DNA of 64,000 bases from Gavia stellata (taxonomy: Eukaryota; Chordata; Aves; Gaviiformes; Gaviidae): NCBI RefSeq assembly GCF_030936135.1, contig NC_082597.1, positions 73,514,495 to 73,578,494 on the forward strand, written 5' to 3'. Below the pieces are notes generated by a model. It was given only the letters and a program-made list of their open reading frames with translations, did not search any database and was not told the origin of the DNA. The position numbers were made by a program, and so were the translations under genes. This document shows positions 27,161 to 53,000 of the stretch, one piece after another; the first letter of the stretch is position 1, and each line of letters starts with the position of its first letter.

Positions 27161-29100
27161 TTATTTTCTACTCAGCTAAGTACAGAACACAAAAACTTTA
27201 AACAATGAAAGCCAGGATGAGATGTCAGTTGAGAGCAGGGTTTTTTACTGCTTGTCACTTCAGCAGTTTAGGTATTGTGGTAGAGCTGCACTGGTGCATC
27301 CTGTCTGATCTTCAGCAGGATCAGCATGCAGTGCACTCCAAGGGAAGGCTAAACACAGCAGCATTGGTGGATGTCACCTGCAGCGGTCTTCCCTGTCAGG
27401 AGCCTGTGGAGCAGGCTGCTGTATCCAGGCTGTGGTAGATGGTACTGGATGCCCTTTTGAATGTCAGTTTTGTATCCCAATGGGATACTTAATAGACAAC
27501 CATTACAGTCACTTAATGAAAATGTTCATGGGGACTATGTGTCTTGGTCACTTTCTGCCCTCTCCTCACTTCCACTGTCATGCATATTGGTTCCAGGAAG
27601 GAATTTTTGCAGTACTAAACTCCAATTTGACTTGTGGTAACTAGTGACAAAATATCTACTATTAAACTCCCGCTTGCAACTTAAGCTGTTTGTTTTCAAT
27701 CATAACTAGCTCCCTGGCTGTAGGTTTAGTTACACAAGATGCACTTTAATATTAAACAGTGATGTGTACATACAGGCTTGCTTCAGTCAAGTTCCTTCTT
27801 TTTTAGTTGCTAGATGTAATTTAGTGCCTAGGTGATAAAGCCCAACAATTGAAATTATGCCTTAATGTCCTCTCCATATTCCGTAGTGCCATGTGTGGAC
27901 ATAGGTTGTTTCATACTGGCTTTTGTTTACACTTGCTACTTGGGAGTTGCTGTTTATTTATGGTGAAACTGGGAACAATTTGTTGTACTCCACTAAACAC
28001 AAAGTTGCAGTAATATTGACACTTCTCCCAGGAAATCACTGATTATTTTTTAAGAGAATGACTGTTTAATTAAATGAATTAATTCCATTTTTGGCAAAGG
28101 TTTCATTTAAATGATGGGTGAAATACTAAGCTTTAGTCACTGACAATATTCTACCAGAAAAATAAAGATGAAGACCATGTTCTTAATCATGTTTGTTTTA
28201 TATTTAAGTTGGTATACATGTGGGGGTGGGGGGGGTGGGGGTGGAGATCCAAAATGAAACCTACCAGAACTTACATTTATAATGAGTTTGAAATTGCCTT
28301 ATTGATCATTGCCTAAGATCTTAAAAAATAAATAAATTTAAAAAAATCTAATCTAACATTCAACCTTGTCTGTGCCTAAGCAATGCTTGAAGTCAGCAGC
28401 AGCTGTTAGGTCTTTACATGGGAGAGAAGGTTGAGATCAGTCTCAAAGGAGTTTCAAAGGGTAATTTCCTGGTTACTGAATTTATCCCAACAGCATTTTA
28501 CAGTCCTGGAATTAGGGGCTCAATATACACCATCTTCTAGTTTAGAAGAAATTAGAGAAATCCAGAACCCTGAGGGGCAAGGGAAGGACCACTCGCTCTT
28601 ACTTGAAACTTTGGGGTTCAAAGATTCTTTTCAATAAATAGCATAACCATCTGCATTAACATCTGCCATTTTTGCGATTAAGCACTGCTTAAAGGTTAAG
28701 TGTAAAAAAACCCCAAAGCCAGCAGTTGTTGCCACTCAGGAACTGAAAGCATGGACAGAGCTGCTCTTCAGGCCTTTTCCTTCAACCCAGCTATTCTTGC
28801 TCCCAGCTCTGACAAACACAAGTGGAACTGAAAGCACTAAGTTCTCAGTAACAGCAAAAGGCCTTACTGGTTACCAAGCACTAGGATTGCAGTAGCAGCT
28901 CACATTTTTCCAAACTTATCAAGGTAACATCTGAAGCATTCTTTTTATCCTCCTGCCACAGAAGTGGCAATTTTCTATGTGAATAACAAGCTAGAGAAAT
29001 AACAGTTCTAAGAGCAACAGACATATTTTAAAGGGATAAATACATATAATATTTTACAAAAATCTCTACAGGTCAGAAGCACTGCGATGTTTTAACAATG
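27161..29100. other. Region 3' of PYROXD1, no gene
   Basis: AT-rich sequence with two further polyadenylation-signal matches and the G-run cluster. It could be distal 3' UTR or intergenic DNA. Short frames (27205-27438, 28431-28637) show no domains. Confidence 0.4.
28221..28244 (+). repeat. G-run cluster with G-quadruplex potential
   Basis: Four or more runs of three or more Gs separated by single Ts (ggggg-t-gggggggg-t-ggggg). It lies just past the second PYROXD1 polyadenylation signal candidate. Confidence 0.75.
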
Positions 29101-29149
29101 CCCTGTTGAAATTCTTCTTTAAAGTACACTTATATGCTGTAGTAGGTGT

Positions 29150-29779
29150 AAGTATTGCAGAAAAGGGCCACATCTTTGCTCAAAACTGCAGTGATGGTGA
29201 TGTCCACCTGGGCTGGAACAACCGTCCCTGGCACAGCAGAGGCTTTGACCCACACACAGCTCCAGAGGAAGGCTGCTGCCCAGGTCTCCGAAAGTCTGAT
29301 GTCTCTCCCTGGGGCTGGCGACAGCAGCCTCAGCCATGGGAGCTGTGCTCTGGTTGCAGTGCCGAGTTGCTGGGTGAAGGAGCTGGAGGAGGAGGTGAGC
29401 AGCCTGCATAGCAGCCAGGAGGAGGAACAGGAGATGGCAGGGTCTTCACAGAGACTCTGCAGAGCTAAGGACCACCCCAGCCCTGCGCTGCAAAGGAGAG
29501 AAAACCTTGAGGCTACCCTCACAGGAGCAGTGGGTGCAGACTCCCACGAGAGAGAAAGCTGGAAACCTCTTGCATCCAGCAACACAAAAAGGCTCCTTTT
29601 CCACCTGCAGCTCTGCCATTGCAGTGCCATGAGAAAGACAAGGATGATGACTCCCCCCAGGAATGCATCGATGCCAGCTGAACCTGAGCCAAGTGTTCAC
29701 ACAATGAAGAAAAAGGAAGATGGGAGTTACCAGAGAATCCCTCGTGTGGGGGACAGAGGTCCTCATTGACTTGGAGACA
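29150..29779 (+). mobile_element. Probable CR1 ORF1 remnant
   Basis: A 204-codon frame (29155-29769) is open. Its middle has a Glu-rich coiled-coil-like segment (KELEEEVSSLHS at roughly residues 73-84) of the kind found in CR1 ORF1 proteins, and it runs directly into the ORF2 remnant downstream in the same orientation. The coiled coil is generic, so assignment depends mostly on position; a retrotransposed host fragment is possible. Confidence 0.4.
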
Positions 29780-31957
29780 TCAACAGGTTTGTTTCTTACT
29801 AGGTGCCCAGATCCTAGATGTTGCTCAGTTGGCTGTGTGATTCAGAACTTTAAACTTGACAGAGAAGTGAGGAAGACATAGTAGAACCACTACTCTGGAC
29901 CTCAGGAGAGCAGATTTCAGCTTGTTCAGGGATCTGCTTGTCAGGATCCCAGGGACACTGCCCTGGAAGGCAAAGGGGCTCAAGAAGAGCTGCTTGATTT
30001 CCAAACCACAACCTCCTCAAAACACAAATAGTCTATTCCTATGTGCAGAAGGCAGAGCAAGCCTGGCAGAAGGGCAGCACAGGTGAACAGAGAACTCCTC
30101 AGCTAGCTCAAACACAAAAAGGAGGCAGAAGGTACAAGATATCCAGAACAAACAGAGACATTGCCTGAGCACACAGGGAGGGAGTTAGAAAAGTCAGTGC
30201 TCAGCTGGAGGTGGAACTAGGACAGGATGCGGAAAGCAGTAAGAAGAGCTTCTGTAAGTACCTTAGCAGCAAAAGGAAGGGTAAGGCAGTGCGGTCCCAT
30301 GGCTCAGAGGGGCAGAGGAGCTAGTGACACAGGACATGGAAAAGACTGAGGGACTCAACCCATTTTTTGCCTCATTCTCACTGGTAAGGTTTGCCCTCAG
30401 ACCTCCCAGGTCCCCGAGCCTACTAACAGTCTGTGGGAATAAACAGTAGAGGAAGGTGAAGTTATAGACCACTTAAGCCAATTGGCCATACATAAATCCA
30501 CAGGACTGGATGGGCTGCACTGAGGAAGTTAGCTGAGGGGAGGTTCCTGACAACCGGGAAAAGGCAAATATCTCACCCATCTGCAAAAAGGAGAGTCGAA
30601 GGAGTTACATGCCAGTCAGCTTCACCTCAGCCCCCAGAAAACTTAAGGAGCAAATGCTGCCAGAAACATTTTCAGACACATGGACATGATTGGGAACAGC
30701 CCGCTAGATCTACCAGAATCAAAGCACACCTGATCTACCAGATTGACTGAGATAACTGCCTGTGTGAATAAGAGGGTAGCAATGGATGTTGTACAACTTG
30801 ACTTTAGCTAAGCTTTTGACATGATCTCCTATATTTCCTTACAGCTAAAAATATCAGTGAGATATAGACTGGATAAATGTACAACAAGGTAGGTAGAAAG
30901 TTGTCTGGACCACCTGGTTCAAAGAATTGGTATCTGTGGTATGAAGTCCAACTGATCACCATTTACTAGTGGCAACACTCACAGATCAATACTGGGGCCA
31001 ATATAATTCAGGGTCTTCACCAACAATCTGGATACAGGAATGCAGTGTGCTCCAGCCAGTCTGCAGGTGATACCAAGGTTGGGAGAGCTGTTGGTAACAC
31101 TGTAGGGTAGGGCTGCTATTCAGAGAGACCGAAACAGGCTGGACACATGGGCTGACAGGGATCTCTAAGTTAAAGGCAAAAGCAAAGTCCTGCATCTGGG
31201 ATGGAGTAACACCATGCAACAGTACAGGCTGGGGCCAGACTAGTTAGAAAGTAGCTTTGCAGAGAAGGACCCTGTTCCCAGTAAGTACCAAGTTGAAAAC
31301 GAATCAGCAGTGTGCCTTTGCAGCACAGACGACAACTGCATAGTAGACTATATTAACAAGAATGTAACCAGTTTGGGGGAAATGACTCTTTCTGGGTATT
31401 CAGCATTTTTGAGATTACAGCTAGAGTGCTGGGTTAAGTTTTGCACTTCCAAGTAAGAGAAACACACTGATACACTGGATTGAGTTTAGCAGAGAGCTAC
31501 CAAGCTGCCTGGATGCTCAGAGAGGAAAAACAGGGGCTTAGAGAGGAGAAATAGAGAACTGGATTTCTTCCAGATTAAAAAACAGGAAAGCCAGGGGGAG
31601 GCAGAGTGATTATTGTGATCTTGCTGTTGTCTTTAACTACCTAATGGAAGAGCATAGCAGCAACAGGGCCAGACTCTTCTCAGAACACAGTGATAGGACA
31701 AGAGGCAACAGACAAATTGCAACACAGGAGATAAAAAAGGATATTTCTTAGAGTTAATTGTTCTTTTTTTTGGTCATGAAGGTGGTCAAATACTGGAACA
31801 GGTGCTGAGAGGGGTTGTGGAATCTCCATCCTTGGGAATGGTCAAAACTTAACTGGACACAGCCCTGAGCACCCTGTTCCAACTGGACCCTGCTTTGAGC
31901 AGGAGGTTGGATTAGATGATCTCTGAAGTCCCTTCCAGCCTGCGTGATTCTGCAATA
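29780..31957 (+). mobile_element. Long decayed CR1 LINE between PYROXD1 and RECQL
   Basis: DNA-level match to CR1 ORF2 over about 2.2 kb: an endonuclease-RT linker region near 30090-30260, RT regions at 30480-31100 (gactggatgggctgcactga, ggatgttgtacaacttgact, actggggccaatataattca) and the 3' end (gatgatctctgaagtccctt, then gtgattctgc) at about 31957. Stops and indels interrupt every frame. It is the longest mobile element here and lies between the two convergent 3' ends. Confidence 0.82.
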
Positions 31958-32142
31958 GTGTTACTATACACTACACTTCCAAAAGAGTTAAAAAGGCAAC
32001 ACTGTAATTATTTACATTTTGTAGTCATTGCTGTATCATAAGACATGCAGCAGTTATTTCAATATGAAGCATTTTTCCCTTGACTACTAGACTTTTTCTA
32101 GATTTGAGGGTTTTAAAGACACTTGCTTCCCTGTTTGTTTTT

Positions 32143-32148
32143 TTTAAT
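32143..32148 (-). terminator. RECQL: Possible RECQL polyadenylation signal ATTAAA
   Basis: On the minus strand ATTAAA occurs about 110 nt after the RECQL stop; no AATAAA is nearer. A short 3' UTR is implied if used. Confidence 0.35.
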
Positions 32149-32256
32149 TAAAAAAATGCACCAAAAATACCATTACTAAAACACAAACTGAACTTACACA
32201 CTGCATTGTCCATAGAGAAGCAAACATGATTAGATCTTAAATACAGTCTGTGAAAT

Positions 32257-47412
<15,156 letters not shown>

Positions 47413-47428
<16 letters not shown>

Positions 47429-47485
47429 CTTTGGAGATTAGAGAATGTTATCCTTAAGAGATCTTATTTAACCAAGCAACTGTCA
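47413..47485 (-). CDS. RECQL: RECQL exon 2 with start codon (16 coding bases)
   Basis: A long pyrimidine tract and attcttag acceptor precede 57 nt of 5' UTR. ATG (47428) then encodes MTAVA plus one base, followed by donor GCAG|gtaatc. The split Val codon joins exactly to exon 3. This short exon decides the start and is easily missed by gene finders. Confidence 0.9.
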
Positions 47486-49400
47486 CTAAGAATAAAATAA
47501 ATAAAAAAAGAAAAAATATTTCATGAGTAATCCTTCTAAACCTTGAAAAAATTTACTGCAAGAAATTATTCATTAATACAGGAGGTGTTAATGTAACAGC
47601 TTCATTTAATCTGCCTATATAAATTTGCCCAACTAGATGACAACACACTTCTTCCCGTCTGCAGAAGGGACAGATACAACTCACAACCAATTCCTAAGGC
47701 TATAGCTCGCGAGCCTTCTGAATGAAACCAAGTGAATTTTGACCAAGTCATAAATTTTCTATGAGAGGCACCATATAGACCAGTCATCCACCTACCTTCG
47801 ACCTATCTTTTTTTCTTTTTTCATCTCTTCAAAGACTATTTTACAGAAACATCTGAACAAATTATATTGTGCCCCTTAGAAAAGTAGCCACCATAACACC
47901 TAGAGGATCTTCTAGGAGGAAGCAGAAAGGTAGTTTGGTTCAGAGACGGGGGACTGGCTTTGACTAGATCATCAATGAGATGAACTTGGAATTCTACTTA
48001 TTGGCTAATTTTTTGAACAACATTCTTCATCGTATTATATGCTAATAATACAAAACTCAGACATTCTCTCACCCTTGTTGAATTCTGAACTATTTATTAC
48101 ACACACGGGAACCAAGTCTGAGGGAAGGTAGGTGAAAGGCAACAAATTCAGTGGACCCTCACTATAAGCTGATGCTAACATAACAAATATTTTGCTGCTT
48201 TCTTATAAATGGGGGGAAAATACATTTCAAAAAGAATGTGTGAATAAAACACTGACTTTGCCAGAAGAGGTTATAACTAAAAACAAGTTAAAGGCACACA
48301 CTTCAGAACTAAGTTGATTATTGTAAAACACAGCAGTGCCCAGGTCACCCACATAATGCGAGTTACATAGTTCTGTCTTTATACCACCTGCCACTTGCAC
48401 AGAAGTGTTTGGAAATATTAGTCTTCCAAAGTACACAGCAACTAGGGACATCCAGAAAAATCAATAGCTATGGCACAGATACACTGTAAATGCAATATGC
48501 TACTTCTACTCTCCCTGTAAACACAATCCTCACAAATATCACCAGGCTGATAGCTCAGGAAACATAAGTCATTTTCTTACCCAAGGAGGGGGAAGAGAAT
48601 GAAAATTACCTCAGAAAATTTCCCTATGTGCTGCTAAAGCTCCACAAGGCTTTAATTTAGCTCCTGTCTCTAAATGAAGTAGCTCAGCATACCTTAGAAT
48701 TGGTTCTATACCACCACTGCCACAAAATGGGGACATACGTCTTCCTAACTGTCCACTGTTACTCAGCAGGGAAGTGTCGAAAGTAACTTAAAGTATGAAG
48801 CAGCTCCTAAGAAAGTGAATAATGGTGAACACATATCTTATAAACCACAGTGGACAAAAGGCAAGTGCAAGCATTTTGCCCATTAGGCAGTTTTACCCTT
48901 CTGTAAACACCACTGAATTCCTAGGAATTCATCCCATTACAGCCTCTTCTAAATAGCCCACTACTGGGAAAAAGAGACTTCTAAGCAGATACACGCTGGC
49001 CATGCCCAAAACAGACAGGTTAGTAACCAGCATTACCTCCCACCCTGCACAGTGTCCCAGCACTGGAAGCTTTCTTATCCCACCTTCTATCCAGCCTCCC
49101 AACTAAAGCTCTTCAGCCCCAACTCTAAGAAGTAAGTGATGTTAAGACAGCATTATTAAACACAGAACCTGTAAAATTAGGCAATAAACCCAACAATAAC
49201 CGCACAAGCATGGTGTGTCATCTCAGCAGTAGTAAAAATCCCCCATCCAGCCACAAAACCCCGAGAAGCCAACTTAAAAAAAACCTCCATAAGAAAGGAA
49301 CAAGAAAAAAGCCAAACCGACAGCAAGGAGATATATTTACACTAGCCGTTTCAGCATCCGTCACCTGCCTGCCGAACGCGAGCCGCGGGCCAGAAACGCA
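47486..49400 (-). other. RECQL: RECQL intron 1
   Basis: AT-rich sequence between exon 2 and the CpG island. It contains repeat copy B only; no other element was recognised. Confidence 0.6.
48718..48802 (+). repeat. 85-bp direct repeat, copy B
   Basis: Second copy of the block at 47077-47161 (both contain ccacaaaatggggacata and tccactgttactcagcag). It lies in RECQL intron 1. Family unknown. Confidence 0.9.
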
Positions 49401-49860
49401 GGGAGCGCCCGCCTCACCGAGGCGGCCCCACGCCTCCAGCGGCCCGTGGCGGAGCCGTTACGACCAGGCAGAGAAGCCACCTGCTTGGCGAGCCGGAGGG
49501 CGGAGCGGGGGCAGGCAGCGCCCCGGAGGAGGGGCGGGCCGGAGGCTGCTGGGGCCACACAGGCGGCGGAGGACGCGGCCGGCAGACCCGCGCCGCCAAC
49601 AGCCGCAGCCCCCGCCGCGCCTCATTACCCACTTCCTCCCGCACGACGGTTACAGCCCCCTCCCCCCGCGCAGTCCCACGCGCCGGCACCGCAACTGCTC
49701 CTCACTCCCACCTGGACGGCCGGCTCTCAGGCCCCGCCCCCTCCTAGTTCCGCCGCTTCCGCTGCCGGCTTCCCTCAGCCAATCGTCAAGAGAGAGAGAG
49801 AGAGCGCGAGGGTGATCACGTGCATCCCCTCTCCCCCAATCAGCAGCGGCCCCGCGAGGT
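49400..49860 (-). other. RECQL: RECQL untranslated first exon region
   Basis: Exon 2 begins with an acceptor and untranslated sequence, so a non-coding first exon must lie upstream on the minus strand, within this island. Donor candidates on the minus strand are gtaatg (plus 49623-49628) and gtgagg (plus 49412-49417). I cannot choose between them from sequence. Confidence 0.5.
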
Positions 49861-50070
49861 TCCCGTCTGCTGTAATGAAAGCAGAGAGGCGGGCACCGAG
49901 ACGGGAGGGGGCGCAGCCGCGCGAACAACGCGTCCGCTGATTGGTGTCGGCCCCTCCAATCGGCGACCCCCTTTCACCCGGCGGCCAGGCGAAGGGGGCT
50001 GCGTGTTTCCGGAAGACGTGGCTGCTGTGGCTGCCGCTTCTGTGCCCCGCGCCCACTGCCCCCCGCAACC
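49741..50070. promoter_or_regulatory. Bidirectional RECQL/GOLT1B CpG-island promoter
   Basis: Divergent genes with start signals in one CpG island. CCAAT boxes occur at 49779-49783, 49836-49840 and 49956-49960 on plus and at 49940-49944 on minus (ATTGG). An E-box CACGTG is at 49817-49822. A GA microsatellite (about 49789-49804) and ETS-like cores (tttccggaag near 50007) are also present. No TATA box was seen. NF-Y and ETS sites are typical of bidirectional housekeeping promoters; their use here is inferred. Confidence 0.8.
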
Positions 50071-50095
50071 ATGATCTCCCTCTCCGACACCCAGA
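50071..50095 (+). CDS. GOLT1B: GOLT1B coding exon 1
   Basis: Eight codons plus one base (MISLSDTQ, then A of Lys 9), donor CAGA|gtaagc. It sits at the edge of the CpG island, which continues into intron 1 to about 50.8 kb. Confidence 0.95.
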
Positions 50096-53000
50096 GTAAG
50101 CACCACCCTCACCACCGGTAGTCCATGGCGGGGGGGTGGATCGCCCGCCGCGGGGCTGGGGGCGGCCGAGCTGCGGAGCGGGGAGGCGGGGGCTTGGGGG
50201 GGACGCCGGTGGCGGCTGAGCAGCGCGGGGCGCGCTGGCCTGTCGGTCCCGGACCCGCCCGGGCCCTCGCCCTTTGTTCGCGCTTCTGCGGCGCGTCGGT
50301 TGCAGTCGTTGGAATGGCCGGGGCTCAGGGCCCCGGCCCGGGCCGCTGTGGCGGAGCGCCCCTGCGGAGAGCTGGTCTCCTTCCTCGGCCCGCGCCCGCT
50401 CAGGGCCCCGGCGCTGTGGCTGAGCGCGGCGCGGAGAAGCGGCCCTTGGCGCTGGGGCGGGAGTCGCCGAGGAGGGGTCCGGCCTGTGCAGGCGAGGGAG
50501 GGCCGTCGGCACGCCCGTTTGCCACCCCGCGGCGGTCGCCGACGGGCACCGGCTGGAAACCAGCCGCGGGGTGGGAACGGGAGGGCGCGGGCGGAGCTCA
50601 CCTGGGCGCGTCTGTCAGCACCGCCGCTTCGTGAGGGCTGTTAAAACCGCGCGGGCCCCGGCCTCGGGTCTAGCGGCGGTACCGTGAGCTGCCAGGTAAA
50701 AGGGAAAGTGAGGTGGGATGCAGGGCTACAGAGGCGCGCTCGGCAGGGCTGGTTCCCTCGTTCTGAGGAGGGCACTATACCCCCAGCGCCGCTGCCGCCG
50801 CCGCTAGCTTTTGTCTGGGTTGTGAGCTCTTTGGTGTTGGCGGGGGTGCTGTGATGTGGCGATGGCGAGAATGAATGAAAGCTGAACGGTAAACAAAAGT
50901 AACAATTAGATAAAGCCTTCTACTATGCCTCCATGTGGACATTAGTGGTTTAGAATCACCTAATTGTACGTTAGTGTCTTCACTGTGTGTCTCTTAACTT
51001 GCTGTGATCACGCTGAACAGGTGACACTGAGGGGTTTTAAGGTGAGAACCAGACACACAATCTGAAGTGAAAAAAAGAAGTGCTTGTATGTGACTGTAGT
51101 TTTGTTTTCACTGAATAGAAGTATTTGGAAATAGAGATGCTGAAAGAGAAAATGCAAAGAAATCAAAGTGAAGAGGCTCATAAGAGTTTAAACTGCAAGG
51201 TAAAGGAGAATGTTAGGTCTTTGATTTAAATTAACATCTTGCGTATGATGTGTTTCTGGCATGGTTGCCATGAAAGGAAATTAGTCTGCTTGATAAGCAC
51301 CGTAGTGTCACTTATGAAGGAGGGTAAGTGTGAAAGATGTAGAAAAGAAAGTTAAAAGAAGTAAGTTTAACTTGATAGCAGGATACTGGAAATGGAGGTA
51401 TTGGAGAGCCAGTCAAGGCCAAGGATGAAGACAGGCAGAAAAGCAGGTTAGCGTTATTCAAAGTCAACAATTTCTTGAGAAATTCAGATGCCTGTGCTCT
51501 GTTAGTGGGATGGATGCTAACCACTGGGGTTAACTTTTAGATTTCTGATTGATTAAACCCTTGTGGGCTTTGCTTTTGCCTGTTCCCCTCCAGTCTTCTG
51601 TCCAGAGTATTCATTGCAAAAAAAAAAGAAAAATCTCTTCAGAAATAGGAGATCTAGTCACAGTTTCTCCTTCTCTTAGTTCCTCGTTTGGGACCTTTAG
51701 CTAACTCCAGTGCTCACTCTGTTGGTTTTAACTTTCAGATCCGAGAGTAGTTAGTAAAATCCTGTGGAGTTCAGGGTTTGTCTTCACAGTTTTTATGAAA
51801 TTCTGAAGGTATTTCATCAGATATTTTTAAACTCACTGCTGTCTGGAAAAATACAGAGTTCACCATAGCATCACTGGTGGAGTAGTGTGATAAATACCCA
51901 GAGAGGACCACTGTGTTAGCTGATGTCTGGAAAGTTAAATTTGCAGCTGTAGTCTAGAATGTTTTTTAAGTGATTTGTTTAATGGTCTTATAAATCACTA
52001 GTAATTGCAAAAGAATGCACTTAGTTTTTCCCAAACAATTTAGTTTTTTAATACTAAAGAATATTGCTAGCAAAATAATAATAATTAAAAATTGAAACTT
52101 TCATAACCTATAAACTGCATTATTTTTTCCCTTCTGAGAGCCTATAGTGCATGATCCTATTCTTATTTTGTACGCAAAAGATAGGGAAGACAATGCACAT
52201 CCTCTGAACTTTCACAAGCAATGGATCTGAATTTTAAGTCTTAATATTTACTAACCTGTTTTGATACAGTGCTGCAGTACTCTTGCACAGCTTACAGGAT
52301 TTCTGCAGAAACATTGAGAAAGCGTTGCTCCCTCCGCTCAGTAAATAATAATAATTTTTAAAAAAATCCAGAGTAAATATCACACGGCTAGTGTGTGTTT
52401 CTGTATTTCTAGGCATTGAAATGTTGTACTTGAGTAATACGGAAAAGCTCTTCTGGAGCAGGAGAGAGCATTTAAAAATAGTTCTCACCCTCTATAAAAA
52501 TTCCTAGTTCATTGTTGCAAAGATTATGTAGAAAATTACAGTGGTTTGGGTTTTTTTCTTCCTCTAAGAATGCTAGTCAAATATATTTCCAAATTCTGAT
52601 ATTAATCAAGTCAGTAATACCTTCTACTGAGATGTTGGCAACAGAGAATAATAGTCCTGGACTACTCATCTTCTTTCAGCAGTAATTTTGGGATGATGAG
52701 TATGGTGTTTCTTCTTTTTTCTTTTCCTTCCACTAACCAGAGAATATGGTTGACTTCTAAAGTGAATCTGAATCTGTTGTAGGAGTAGGTGATTACAAAT
52801 ATGTTTCAAGAGAATACAGAAGTGTCAAGAGTAGTAATTGCAGCAGTTGTTGGGAGTTGACCTATGCCTTCTTGCTAGATCCCTACTTTGTGCTGTGTCT
52901 GCGGGAGGAATGAATACTCTCTTCCCGTGGCTGCATATTTATCTTACTGGCAGCTGGTAATTCCTTTGGAGTCCTGCCTCCAAGTGTTTTCCTTCCAGAA

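Noticed and set aside
49210-50644. Several long open frames on both strands (up to about 250 codons) around the RECQL/GOLT1B island
   Set aside because: Very GC-rich sequence lacks stop codons by chance. Products are low-complexity Pro/Ala/Arg/Gly and overlap in several frames; no domain seen.
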